34,640 bases of DNA from a virus. The first letter of the stretch is position 1, and each line of letters begins with the position of its first letter. A model generated the notes under the pieces. It saw nothing but the letters and a program-made list of their open reading frames with translations. It made no database searches and was not told where the DNA came from. This document shows positions 1 through 6,023 of the stretch, in pieces. Both the position numbers and the translations under genes were made by a program. The stretch spans positions 1-34,640 of IMG/VR virus record IMGVR_UViG_3300043446_001490. One strand, written 5' to 3'.

Positions 1-490
1 TATAGCCTTCACCGTAGGTTACTTGGTTCTCGCACGCGGTGTCGTACGCTACGTCAGCGTCTGACATGTACTCAATATGTCGCACGATGCCGTCGAGCAC
101 CTCTGCGACCTCGACGTCGGCTTGATCGTTAACAGGTATGACCTTGCCGCTTGGCCGGTTCTGGCGCTGCTCGTTAGTCACTTGCCTAACGTGCTGCGGT
201 AGCTTGTTTATCGTCAAACAAGGTCTTGCATTGACTGTTTGGCCTTGCACCGACCCACGCGTTGCCAACACATCTTGCGGCCATTGCCACTGATTGTCGG
301 GCGAGCCAGCCATAAACCGCAGGTCGTCAAGCTCATCTTCGCGGCTCTCCGAGTACGCGCCGATCGCTTGGCGTAACCGATCGCGCATCAGTTGTAGCGT
401 GTCGCGGTGGTCCTTCTGGTCTGGCCCTCCGCGCGCAGATACTTTACCCGCGCCTTCAATACCTGTAGGGTCTTGCTTAAGCGTTGCCAT
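1..490 (-). CDS. Portal protein, P22 type (N-terminal 163 residues; runs off the left edge)
   Basis: The portal forms the dodecameric ring at the head vertex through which DNA is packaged and ejected. The visible part starts MATLKQDPTGIEG and contains DDLRFMAGSPDNQWQWP, LTINKLP and RQVTNEQRQNRPSGKV, all typical of the N-terminus of P22-like portals. The rest, usually about 500 to 600 more residues, lies beyond base 1. The ATG overlaps the stop of the preceding small gene as TAATG, which indicates translational coupling. Position after the large terminase agrees with P22-type order. The family call is from remembered motifs; partial status is seen directly. Confidence 0.9.
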   Translation of the reverse strand, partial: MATLKQDPTGIEGAGKVSARGGPDQKDHRDTLQLMRDRLRQAIGAYSESREDELDDLRFMAGSPDNQWQWPQDVLATRGSVQGQTVNARPCLTINKLPQHVRQVTNEQRQNRPSGKVIPVNDQADVEVAEVLDGIVRHIEYMSDADVAYDTACENQVTYGEGY

Positions 491-654
491 TACTTTTTCT
501 TCGTCATAGGTTTAGTGCTCGGCCTTTTAGCCGCCGCAGCACGTTGGGTATTGTAAGCAATTGCAACAGCTTGCTTGACAGGTTTGCCTGCGTTAACTTC
601 AGCCTTAATGTTTTTACGAAAGGCTTCTTTGCTGGTCGATTTAACAAGTGGCAT
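490..654 (-). CDS. Small basic protein, 54 aa, between terminase and portal
   Basis: A 54-residue Lys/Arg-rich protein starting MPLVKSTSKEAFRKNIKAE and ending in KPMTKKK. It has an amphipathic segment around EVNAGKPVKQAVAIAYNTQ. Similar short proteins lie near the terminase and portal genes in other phages, but I know no proven function. The start has AAAGGAAA as ribosome-binding site, and its ATG overlaps the upstream stop as TAATG; its own stop overlaps the portal ATG the same way. Strong basicity would fit binding to DNA, RNA or an acidic head partner (inference). Confidence 0.8.
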   Translation of the reverse strand: MPLVKSTSKEAFRKNIKAEVNAGKPVKQAVAIAYNTQRAAAAKRPSTKPMTKKK

Positions 655-818
655 TATTTTCCTTTCGTTGGCTTCTTAGCAGTCTTTGCCGACTCACGAA
701 AATCTTTAGCTGTTGGCGCGCCTTTAGTGCCAGGTTTCCGCATCTTCTCACCTGACCCAGCAGCTATTCGTTCGCGTTTTGCATGAATATTTGCGTACAA
801 ACCAGGTTTTGTAGCCAT
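654..818 (-). CDS. Small basic protein, 54 aa, second of the terminase-portal trio
   Basis: A 54-residue protein beginning MATKPGLYANIHAKRERIA and ending KKPTKGK. The motif IAAGSGEKMRKPGTKGAPTA is a recurrent feature of short phage proteins next to terminase genes, as I remember them. It is dominated by Lys, Ala and Gly with no hydrophobic core, so it may be disordered or fold on a partner. It starts two bases after the previous gene and its stop overlaps the next start (TAATG). Function unknown. Confidence 0.8.
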   Translation of the reverse strand: MATKPGLYANIHAKRERIAAGSGEKMRKPGTKGAPTAKDFRESAKTAKKPTKGK

Positions 819-820
819 GA

Positions 821-1081
821 TTAACACTTCCATCGTTTAAGTGATGCCTTAGCGCGCTCGGCGTCGCCTTTAGCGTTTTTAACAACACCTGACATGCGCG
901 CACAAAAAGACGCCTTGCGCCCCTTGTCAGCTTCAGTCTTAGGACTAGGCGCGGGTGCTTTTAAATTACTACCTGTTTCGCGGTTGTATTTCTCACGACC
1001 TTTAGCCGTTAGCCCTGCGCCCTTAGACACGGGTAGCTTCTCACCACGCCCAACTGATAGTGATACACCTTTCTTTGCCAT
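821..1081 (-). CDS. Small basic protein, 86 aa, DUF6321-like
   Basis: An 86-residue protein starting MAKKGVSLSVGRGEKLP. It carries the segments KGAGLTAKGREKYNRETGS, ARMSGVVKNAKGD and a C-terminal KASLKRWKC, which resemble the DUF6321 family found in many phages beside the terminase. The chosen ATG overlaps the large-terminase stop as TGATG; a start five codons upstream also exists but lies inside the terminase gene. Two cysteines, one at the C-terminus, are present. No activity is known to me; family assignment is from memory. Confidence 0.82.
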   Translation of the reverse strand: MAKKGVSLSVGRGEKLPVSKGAGLTAKGREKYNRETGSNLKAPAPSPKTEADKGRKASFCARMSGVVKNAKGDAERAKASLKRWKC

Positions 1082-2607
1082 CAAGCACCCATCCAAGATG
1101 TCGTTACGCCGTTGGCGTTGTACGCACGATTAGTTTGTTTCTCGACATACTGCCTGTGCGCAACCGGAAATGCAAACGTTACAGCTAAGGCGTCGGCAGC
1201 GTCTGGCGATGCTAACCCTCTAGCTTTCATTTCCTTTTTGCCTTCGAGGAAAATTGTACCCGACGAATTAGGTTTTATGGTAGGCCCAACTAGATCAGAC
1301 TTCAGCGCCCTATCGTTAGGTATCGACGCCGTCTTAAGCCAATCCTTCATCGCTCCCCATAGTTCCGCGCGCTTGTTGCCGTACATAATAGGGTTCTTCG
1401 CCTTCCAACCAAAGTTCACCCCTCGCACGACCTTGTAGCGCTGCTCGTGCAGCCTATCTAATATACCGTACCCTAGCCCACCCTCATCGAGCACCACGAG
1501 CGTTGGCTTGTACTGCTCGATCGCATCGATCACACGCCCTACGATCGTCATCGTATCCTCGCCATGGTAGCGATGGATCGCCGTCAAGTCACGCCCTTGC
1601 CTGACCACGATCACTGTCGAGTCCGCGCCGCCTCGTGCTGGGTCCACACCAATAATGATCGGCGCCGTCTCGTCCTTGTACCGTGGCCGCGCCGCAGCGT
1701 CTGCGACGTGCGTTGATGAGATGAACTGATCGTCGCCACTGGATGGAAACTCACCGTACACCTCCACCCGCGCTTGGCTTGAGTCCTCACCGTACTCATC
1801 AATGATCTGCTTATAGACCTGCTTGTCCGTATCCTCTACCGTCCTTGCGTCTACCTGGCGTGTGCGCCAAAAGTCACGTTTGGCGTGGAAGCACTCAAAG
1901 AAGTACCCGCTGTTGCGCCGTGGGTTACTGAACGCTAACCAGTACCTATCTAATATGTTCTCTGTAAAGAACCCCGCCCCCACCGACCATATTGGGTCTG
2001 GTATCCCGCTTGCCTCATCAAAGATCAACATCATCCCATCGTGGTTGTGCACCCCCGCGTAGCTGTCAGGGTTCTCTTCCGACCACAACTTACCCTCTGC
2101 CGCCCAGTAGCGCGTCCCTTTCCTAAGGTCACGCTCCACAATGTCACACAACCACTTCGCCGGTTGCAGCTTGGTCGCGCTGATCTCCCACCAGTGCGCG
2201 TTGATGATCATCGTTGACCACTTAGTTAGCTCGCCCCAGGTCACCGAGCGTAGCTGCGCCTCACTATTAGCGCTCACAATGACGCTTGACCCTATCCTTG
2301 TCGATAGCATCCACATAATCAACCAACTCACCAGCGCCGACTTACCGATCCCTCGACCTGAACTGACTGCCTCTCGCAGCGTGTCCATATCGACCTGACC
2401 TTTGTTCTTCTGTATGTGCGCCTTGATGTCGCGCAACACCTGACGCTGCCACATGCGCGGTCCGCTGTACTTAACTAGCGGCGTGTTCTCCTGCCCCCAT
2501 GGGAAAGCAAACAGTACAAACGCTTCGGGGTCGTCTTTAATCGCGGGAGACCACAACCGCGTCATCAGCAGTTGCTCGTCTTCTGGACTGTATATCGGCT
2601 TTTGCAT
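1081..2607 (-). CDS. Terminase large subunit (packaging ATPase and nuclease)
   Basis: This motor subunit pumps DNA into the prohead and cuts the concatemer. It has 508 residues, usual for the family. The N-terminal ATPase shows a Walker A motif SGRGIGKS at residues 83-90 and a Walker B motif MLIFDEAS around 193-200. The C-terminal RNase H-like nuclease has GVDPARGGADST (D322), VVLDEGG (D374) and SPDAADA (D469/D472), which supply the acidic metal-binding set. The gene overlaps the small terminase by 71 bases, an unusually long overlap; a later Met15 would still overlap. P22-like neighbours suggest headful packaging (inference). Confidence 0.95.
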   Translation of the reverse strand: MQKPIYSPEDEQLLMTRLWSPAIKDDPEAFVLFAFPWGQENTPLVKYSGPRMWQRQVLRDIKAHIQKNKGQVDMDTLREAVSSGRGIGKSALVSWLIMWMLSTRIGSSVIVSANSEAQLRSVTWGELTKWSTMIINAHWWEISATKLQPAKWLCDIVERDLRKGTRYWAAEGKLWSEENPDSYAGVHNHDGMMLIFDEASGIPDPIWSVGAGFFTENILDRYWLAFSNPRRNSGYFFECFHAKRDFWRTRQVDARTVEDTDKQVYKQIIDEYGEDSSQARVEVYGEFPSSGDDQFISSTHVADAAARPRYKDETAPIIIGVDPARGGADSTVIVVRQGRDLTAIHRYHGEDTMTIVGRVIDAIEQYKPTLVVLDEGGLGYGILDRLHEQRYKVVRGVNFGWKAKNPIMYGNKRAELWGAMKDWLKTASIPNDRALKSDLVGPTIKPNSSGTIFLEGKKEMKARGLASPDAADALAVTFAFPVAHRQYVEKQTNRAYNANGVTTSWMGA

Positions 2608-3028
2608 GGGTTAACTTTTCACTTGGTGGCGTTACGTCGATCACTTTACCTTCATCGACTCTCGTCTCTGCTGCTCTTAACGCGTCAATCACGCTGATGC
2701 GCTGGTCCACCTCAATACTAACGGCTTGCTTGGCAACCCAGCCATGCGTGTGCTTCAGTATCTCTAGCGCCGCCTTAGCGTCCCCATTACGCGCAGCGTT
2801 CAACATGTGCTGGCTGTGCTCACGCTCACTATCAGCGCGTCCCTTGAGTTCGGCAATTTCGGCCATTTTGTCATGCTGTTTCAAGAGCCGGTACTCTACA
2901 GGTAACAACCCTGCTGCTAACGCCAACGAATCCTCTTTTAAACCTAGATACGCAGCGTCGTATATGCGCTCCAGTACCGCTTCTGTCGCTTTGATTTCAC
3001 GCGTTGTAAGAGGGAGACTTTTAAACAT
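2537..3028 (-). CDS. Terminase small subunit
   Basis: The 163-residue product sits directly before the large terminase, as small terminases usually do, and would recognise the packaging start site. The N-terminal part (LTTREIKATEAVLERIYDAA, then an alternating helical stretch to about residue 60) fits a helix-turn-helix DNA-binding domain. A mixed charged helix (HDKMAEIAELKGRADSEREH) follows and could oligomerise. The basic tail contains SRRRATAD. No good ribosome-binding site precedes the ATG; instead a TAAAAT box lies six bases upstream. The call rests mainly on position and on helical character. Confidence 0.82.
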   Translation of the reverse strand: MFKSLPLTTREIKATEAVLERIYDAAYLGLKEDSLALAAGLLPVEYRLLKQHDKMAEIAELKGRADSEREHSQHMLNAARNGDAKAALEILKHTHGWVAKQAVSIEVDQRISVIDALRAAETRVDEGKVIDVTPPSEKLTHAKADIQSRRRATADDAVVVSRD

Positions 3029-3092
3029 GTGACAATTTTACCAAGATGACCTAGCGTCGTTACAACGCGAGCGTAAGACATTCTAATACTTT

Positions 3093-3121
3093 TGTATACA
3101 GGCTTGCTATTAGGCTGTTAA
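3093..3121 (-). promoter_or_regulatory. Candidate sigma70-like promoter reading toward the terminase genes
   Basis: On the minus strand TTAACA (3116-3121) and TATACA (3093-3098) are separated by 17 bases. This matches five of six -35 and four of six -10 consensus bases. Transcription would begin near 3086, leaving a leader of about 58 bases that contains one TTGGTAAAATTGTCA motif directly before the ATG. An alternative is a TAAAAT box at 3035-3040, which would give a nearly leaderless message but has no good -35. Confidence 0.4.
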
Positions 3122-3182
3122 AAATAAAAAAAATTTCTTAGCTTAGTGGGCTGTTGGGCTGCTAAAAATAAAAAAATTTCTT
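3113..3182. repeat. Direct repeat of a 26-27 base A-tract unit
   Basis: Copy one is 3113-3139 and copy two 3157-3182, 44 bases apart. Both read GGCTG, then YTAAAAATA, a run of A and ATTTCTT; they differ by one base and one A. The A-tracts would bend DNA or melt easily. They lie just upstream of the candidate leftward promoter. Confidence 0.75.
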
Positions 3183-3350
3183 GTGAACCCACCGGCTCCG
3201 ACCGGCCAGGCCGTCGGCCCTGGGGGGGGCTTCGCCAGCAAAAAGCCAAAAGCAAAAACGATCTAGCAAACAGAACGATTGATTGATCTAATCGGCATAA
3301 CGATCCATGCCTGGCGACGCGATGCGCAGCGCGGTCGGTCGGTCGGACCA

Positions 3351-3542
3351 TTGGCAAGATTGGCAATTTGTTTTTGATTGCCAAGATTGCCAATGCGGTT
3401 AGTTGATTGGCAATCTTGGCTATTGTTTGACCATAGCCAAGATTGCCCAAAAAGAAAGCCGAAACAAGAAAACGGGTGTTGGCGCGGTGTTGTGGCGTCC
3501 GTGATCGGGGCCAAAGTCTTGGCAATATTGGCAAAATTGTCA
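3351..3542. repeat. Cluster of TTGGCAAnnTTGGCAA motifs in alternating orientation
   Basis: The copies are 3351-3366 (+), 3378-3393 (-), 3407-3422 (+), 3434-3450 (-), 3519-3534 (+) and an overlapping 3528-3542 (+). Start-to-start spacing of the first four is 26 to 29 bases and their orientation alternates, so neighbouring copies form long inverted repeats. Related copies TTGGTAAAATTGTCA are at 3030-3044 (-) and 3603-3617 (-), and a single half site TTGGCAA overlaps the start of the first early gene at 3783-3789 (-). The arrangement suggests multiple binding sites for one protein. Confidence 0.8.
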
Positions 3543-3727
3543 GCCCAAAATAATCGCTGCTAGGTAACAGAAATAATCTGCGACTTTTTTTTCAGAAAAA
3601 CATGACAATTTTACCAATAGCCGAAAAAGCCTCGTCGAATCAGGCGCTTACAAGCCCCAATCATTGGCAATTCACCCCATTTTTATTACCTAACCCCTTT
3701 CAAAACCACTACCAATCTTGCCCATAC

Positions 3728-3757
3728 TTGACAATCTGCAAAACAATGCCTTACACT
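3728..3757 (+). promoter_or_regulatory. Candidate sigma70-like promoter of the rightward early module
   Basis: A perfect -35 box TTGACA (3728-3733) is followed after 18 bases by TACACT (3752-3757), which matches four of six -10 bases. Transcription would start near 3764, about 25 bases before the first ATG of the module, leaving room for the AAAGGGG ribosome-binding site at 3775-3781. Confidence 0.55.
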
Positions 3758-3788
3758 GAAGGCTCACTCAAACAAAAGGGGATTGCCA

Positions 3789-4502
3789 ATGCGTGGATTT
3801 ATCTTTTATCGTGGGAAATCGCCGATCGATGCGGCGCCGATTGTCGGAATAGCAGTCTTAAAGTCTAAGAACATGAAAACTGGCGACATGGTCCAAACTT
3901 ATATTTTGCGCGCTGACATGCATCCAATGGATGCTATTAAAAATGCCGACGACGTTAGCATCTGCGGCGCGTGCGTGCATCGCGGCGATGATAAGCGCAA
4001 GCGCACGTGCTACGTCGACGTTGGCAAGTCAGTTAGTGCAATCTATAAAGCTTTCAAGCGCGGCAGTTATCCCGACATGTCGCGCGATCTTGATCACGCC
4101 GCTAATCAATTGAAAAATCGCAAGGTCAGACTTGGCGCCTACGGCGATCCAGCCATGATTCCCCACGATATCTGGTATGCACTGTTAGCCAATGCAATTA
4201 GTTGGACCGGATATTCTCATCAATGGCGCCAACCCTTCGCGCAAGCTCATCGTGAGTTATGCATGGCAAGCGCTGATTCGATCGAAGATCGCGACGTCGC
4301 GCGCGCCATGGGGTGGCGCACGTTTCGCGTTATTCCATTGAATCAAGCGCCAGCGCTTAAGCACGAAATCGCATGCCCCGCATCGCCCGAAGGTGGCAAT
4401 CGACGCCAATGCATCACGTGCCAAGCTTGCGATGGCGCGCTTAGGCCCGATGCGGTATCAATTGCCATAGTCGCGCATGGCAAATCGGCAGCGCACGTAT
4501 GA
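3789..4502 (+). CDS. Cysteine-rich phage protein, DUF7227-like
   Basis: The first gene of the early module encodes 237 residues of unknown function. It resembles a family I remember as DUF7227. Two Cys clusters are visible: C59, C62 and C74 (SICGACVHRG, then TCYV) and C196, C208, C211 and C214 (CPAS, then CITCQAC), both suited to zinc or an iron-sulfur centre. Conserved-looking blocks are RLGAYGDPAMIP (114-125), WTGYSHQWRQ (139-148), LCMASADS (157-164) and RAMGWRTFRV (172-181). ATG 3789 is chosen over an in-frame TTG at 3783 because AAAGGGG lies seven bases before it. Confidence 0.82.
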   Translation: MRGFIFYRGKSPIDAAPIVGIAVLKSKNMKTGDMVQTYILRADMHPMDAIKNADDVSICGACVHRGDDKRKRTCYVDVGKSVSAIYKAFKRGSYPDMSRDLDHAANQLKNRKVRLGAYGDPAMIPHDIWYALLANAISWTGYSHQWRQPFAQAHRELCMASADSIEDRDVARAMGWRTFRVIPLNQAPALKHEIACPASPEGGNRRQCITCQACDGALRPDAVSIAIVAHGKSAAHV

Positions 4503-4507
4503 AACCC

Positions 4508-4525
4508 GACGCGCGCAAGCGCGTC
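4508..4525 (+). other. RNA hairpin with GCAA tetraloop upstream of the clamp-like gene
   Basis: Arms GACGCGC (4508-4514) and GCGCGTC (4519-4525) form seven pairs closed by a GCAA (GNRA) loop. It lies six bases after the preceding stop and eight bases before the repeated leader. No T-run follows, so it is probably not a terminator. Confidence 0.55.
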
Positions 4526-4533
4526 AACATTCC

Positions 4534-4556
4534 AATCCAATCAACTAAAGGACAAT
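4534..4556 (+). repeat. 23-base leader repeat, copy 1 (contains ribosome-binding site)
   Basis: Identical over 23 bases to 5245-5267. It starts AATCCAATC and ends CTAAAGGACAAT, so it includes the AAAGGA ribosome-binding site and ends one base before the ATG of the clamp-like gene. Confidence 0.85.
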
Positions 4557-4557
4557 T

Positions 4558-5187
4558 ATGAAAATCTACACCACACTGTCAGCCCTCAAAGCTGTTAACT
4601 TACTTTCTGCCGATAAGGATATTCGTTATTACTTAATGGGCGTGCGCGTTACCGCTACCGCAACTGCAACGCGCTTGACTGCTACCGACGGCCACGCGCT
4701 TGGCATGTTTCAATCCGAGCAACAAAACGAAGGTGTTGACTTCGTCGAAATGATCGTCCCTAATGACGTAATCAAACTAATCAAATCAGCGTCTAAAAAC
4801 GTTGATACCGTCGTTATTGATACGGCCGACGGCATTACTGGCACAATTGGCGCGATAACGGGCGCGGCCGTCAGCTTCAAAGCAATCGATGGCAAGTTTC
4901 CCGACGTTCAGCGCGTTATTCCTCAAACTATATCGGGCGCGCCAGCGCAGTATCAGCCTTATTTGCTCGAAAAATTCTCGAAAGCGTCAAAATTGCTCGG
5001 CAGCAAAAATGGGCTCATTAACGTCGCCTACAACGGTCCATCAACTGCGCTTGTTAAGATCGACGCGACGCAAAATTTTATTGGTCTAGTCATGCCGCTT
5101 CGCCCCATATACGACGCCGACGAGGGTAAAACCATACCATCATGGGCGCGCGAGCAACTGAGCGCGCCAGTAACGAAAGCGGCTTAG
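4558..5187 (+). CDS. Reduced sliding-clamp-like protein (DNA polymerase III beta family)
   Basis: The 209-residue protein resembles the later part of bacterial beta clamps, the rings that tether polymerase to DNA. Key segments are ATDGHALG (42-49), like the clamp TDGHRL motif; IVPNDVIKLIK (66-76); IDGKFPDVQRVIP (110-122), very close to the beta-clamp IDGKFPDY-RVIP block; and GLVMPLR (176-182), like the clamp VMPMRL end. Bacterial beta is about 366 residues in three domains, so one domain's worth is missing here; a trimer of two-domain subunits, as in PCNA, is possible (inference). About 27 residues follow the clamp end. Its likely partner is the phage polymerase at 8454-10400. Confidence 0.75.
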   Translation: MKIYTTLSALKAVNLLSADKDIRYYLMGVRVTATATATRLTATDGHALGMFQSEQQNEGVDFVEMIVPNDVIKLIKSASKNVDTVVIDTADGITGTIGAITGAAVSFKAIDGKFPDVQRVIPQTISGAPAQYQPYLLEKFSKASKLLGSKNGLINVAYNGPSTALVKIDATQNFIGLVMPLRPIYDADEGKTIPSWAREQLSAPVTKAA

Positions 5188-5198
5188 TGCTCGACTTT

Positions 5199-5222
5199 AT
5201 GCGCCCGTGAGAGCGGGTGCAT
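5199..5222 (+). other. RNA hairpin upstream of the second leader repeat
   Basis: Arms ATGCGCCCG (5199-5207) and CGGGTGCAT (5214-5222) make nine pairs including one G-U around a TGAGAG loop. No T-run follows. With the leader repeat 22 bases on, it mirrors the hairpin-plus-leader arrangement before the clamp-like gene. Confidence 0.55.
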
Positions 5223-5244
5223 AGGGGCGCGCATTGCGTCGGCT

Positions 5245-5267
5245 AATCCAATCAACTAAAGGACAAT
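5245..5267 (+). repeat. 23-base leader repeat, copy 2
   Basis: Exact copy of 4534-4556. Here the ribosome-binding AAAGGA is followed by CAATCAATC and the ATG at 5273, five bases further from the start than in copy 1. Confidence 0.85.
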
Positions 5268-5272
5268 CAATC

Positions 5273-5545
5273 ATGCCCATTGCAATCCACACTAAATATA
5301 TCGGCGCCACTAACACCAAAGGCTCGCGCATCAAAGCCACTATCCGACGCGATAGCAAAACCCTTTGGACCGCCAGCGTACCATTCGATCATGCGCTTAG
5401 TTGCGAAGAACGGCACGCGCTAGCTGCCCGCGCACTGTTGCAAAAGTACGCGCCTGATCAACTAACCGAAACGCTATCAATAGCAGGATCGACACTCGAT
5501 AATCTTGGTTACGTGTTCACCGTTTACCCTCAAATCCAACCGTGA
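5273..5545 (+). CDS. Hypothetical protein, 90 aa
   Basis: Starts MPIAIHTKYIGATNTKGSR at the ATG behind the repeated leader. Residues 1-35 look like an antiparallel beta sheet (TKYIGAT, RIKATIRR, LWTASVPF), followed by helices (CEERHALAARALLQKYA) and a final strand. I do not recognise the family. An in-frame upstream start at 5234 would lie inside the leader hairpin region and is rejected. Its stop overlaps the next start by GTGA. Confidence 0.7.
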   Translation: MPIAIHTKYIGATNTKGSRIKATIRRDSKTLWTASVPFDHALSCEERHALAARALLQKYAPDQLTETLSIAGSTLDNLGYVFTVYPQIQP

Positions 5546-5736
5546 AACCAGATACACGCGTAACGACGCCTAAGGGCGTCGGCGTTATCGATCGCGTAGA
5601 AGACGGCCAATACGTCGTGCGAATCCCGTCGCGCAATGGTTGGCCGTTTCCTGCGCTGCATACATTCAAACGACGCGAAATCAAACTGCTACGCGACAAA
5701 AGGACCGTTGAAACCTACGGCGAAGCACTTTACTAA
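5542..5736 (+). CDS. Hypothetical small protein, 64 aa, KOW/SH3-like barrel
   Basis: GTG start overlapping the previous stop as GTGA, so it is probably translated by coupling. The sequence TRVTTPKGVGVIDRVEDGQY followed by VVRIPSRNGWPFPALHTF has the turn-rich short strands of KOW or SH3-like barrels, which in other proteins contact nucleic acid or partners. The C-terminal KRREIKLLRDKR is basic. This fold call is an inference from pattern only. Confidence 0.65.
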   Translation: MKPDTRVTTPKGVGVIDRVEDGQYVVRIPSRNGWPFPALHTFKRREIKLLRDKRTVETYGEALY

Positions 5737-5746
5737 AAGGACTAAC

Positions 5747-5827
5747 ATGATCGACTTTTTACTTGATTGGGCCGTTGCGCTCGTGTTCGGCGTCGCGCTC
5801 GGCGCTGCCGTGTTTTTTAATTTATAG
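5747..5827 (+). CDS. 26-residue single-span membrane peptide
   Basis: Reads MIDFLLDWAVALVFGVAL and ends in GAAVFFNL. Almost the entire length is one hydrophobic helix with two acidic residues near the N-terminus. AAAAGGACTAAC precedes the ATG, a good ribosome-binding site, and the frame sits neatly between two genes. Such tiny membrane proteins can modulate host membrane enzymes or lysis; nothing in the sequence says which. Confidence 0.6.
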   Translation: MIDFLLDWAVALVFGVALGAAVFFNL

Positions 5828-5837
5828 GACTAACCCC

Positions 5838-6023
5838 ATGGAAGACGAAACCAAGCCACCCTTGTGGCTAACTCTCATGAATTGCCAGATCGACCCTAGA
5901 GACTGGTGTATACCAGTGGAACAAGTGTGGCGTCGGCATGGTTGGATACCGCCCTCGAAGGAATGTCTCGATACCATGGCAAAACAACAAGCCTTTAGAA
6001 CTTGGACGATGCCGCTATGCTGA
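5838..6023 (+). CDS. Hypothetical protein, 61 aa, Trp/Cys-containing
   Basis: Starts MEDETKPPLWLTLMNCQI with a TAGGACTAAC ribosome-binding site. It contains DPRDWCIPVEQVWRRHGWIP and three cysteines besides the C-terminal one region. The WRRHGWIPPS block looks like a recurring feature of short phage proteins, but I cannot name the family or its function. It follows the membrane peptide by ten bases. Confidence 0.65.
   Translation: MEDETKPPLWLTLMNCQIDPRDWCIPVEQVWRRHGWIPPSKECLDTMAKQQAFRTWTMPLC

Larger units (their letters stand above)
3029..3788. other. 760-bp divergent intergenic region, candidate control or origin region
   Basis: No convincing gene lies here. It separates leftward packaging genes from the rightward early module. 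It contains, from left to right, a TTGGTAAAATTGTCA motif at the small-terminase start, a candidate leftward promoter, two A-tract direct repeats, a GC-rich stretch with a run of eight G, a short CGGT tandem, a cluster of TTGGCAA-type repeats in alternating orientation, and a candidate rightward promoter. Short open frames here have low-complexity translations. AT-rich tracts together with regularly spaced repeats would suit a replication origin or a regulator array (inference). Confidence 0.7.

Noticed and set aside
3351-3450. Possible CRISPR array
   Set aside because: Units are 16-18 bases, alternate in orientation and have 8-13 base gaps; CRISPR repeats are longer, same-oriented and have spacers of about 30 bases. 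No cas genes.
3118-3534. Open frame of 138 codons on the minus strand through the repeats
   Set aside because: Its translation follows the repeat sequence and GC-rich stretch; no start signal and no protein-like pattern.
3602-3868. Open frame of 88 codons starting at an ATG in the control region
   Set aside because: No ribosome-binding site, spans the candidate promoter and overlaps the clear DUF7227-like gene in another frame; composition is that of intergenic sequence.
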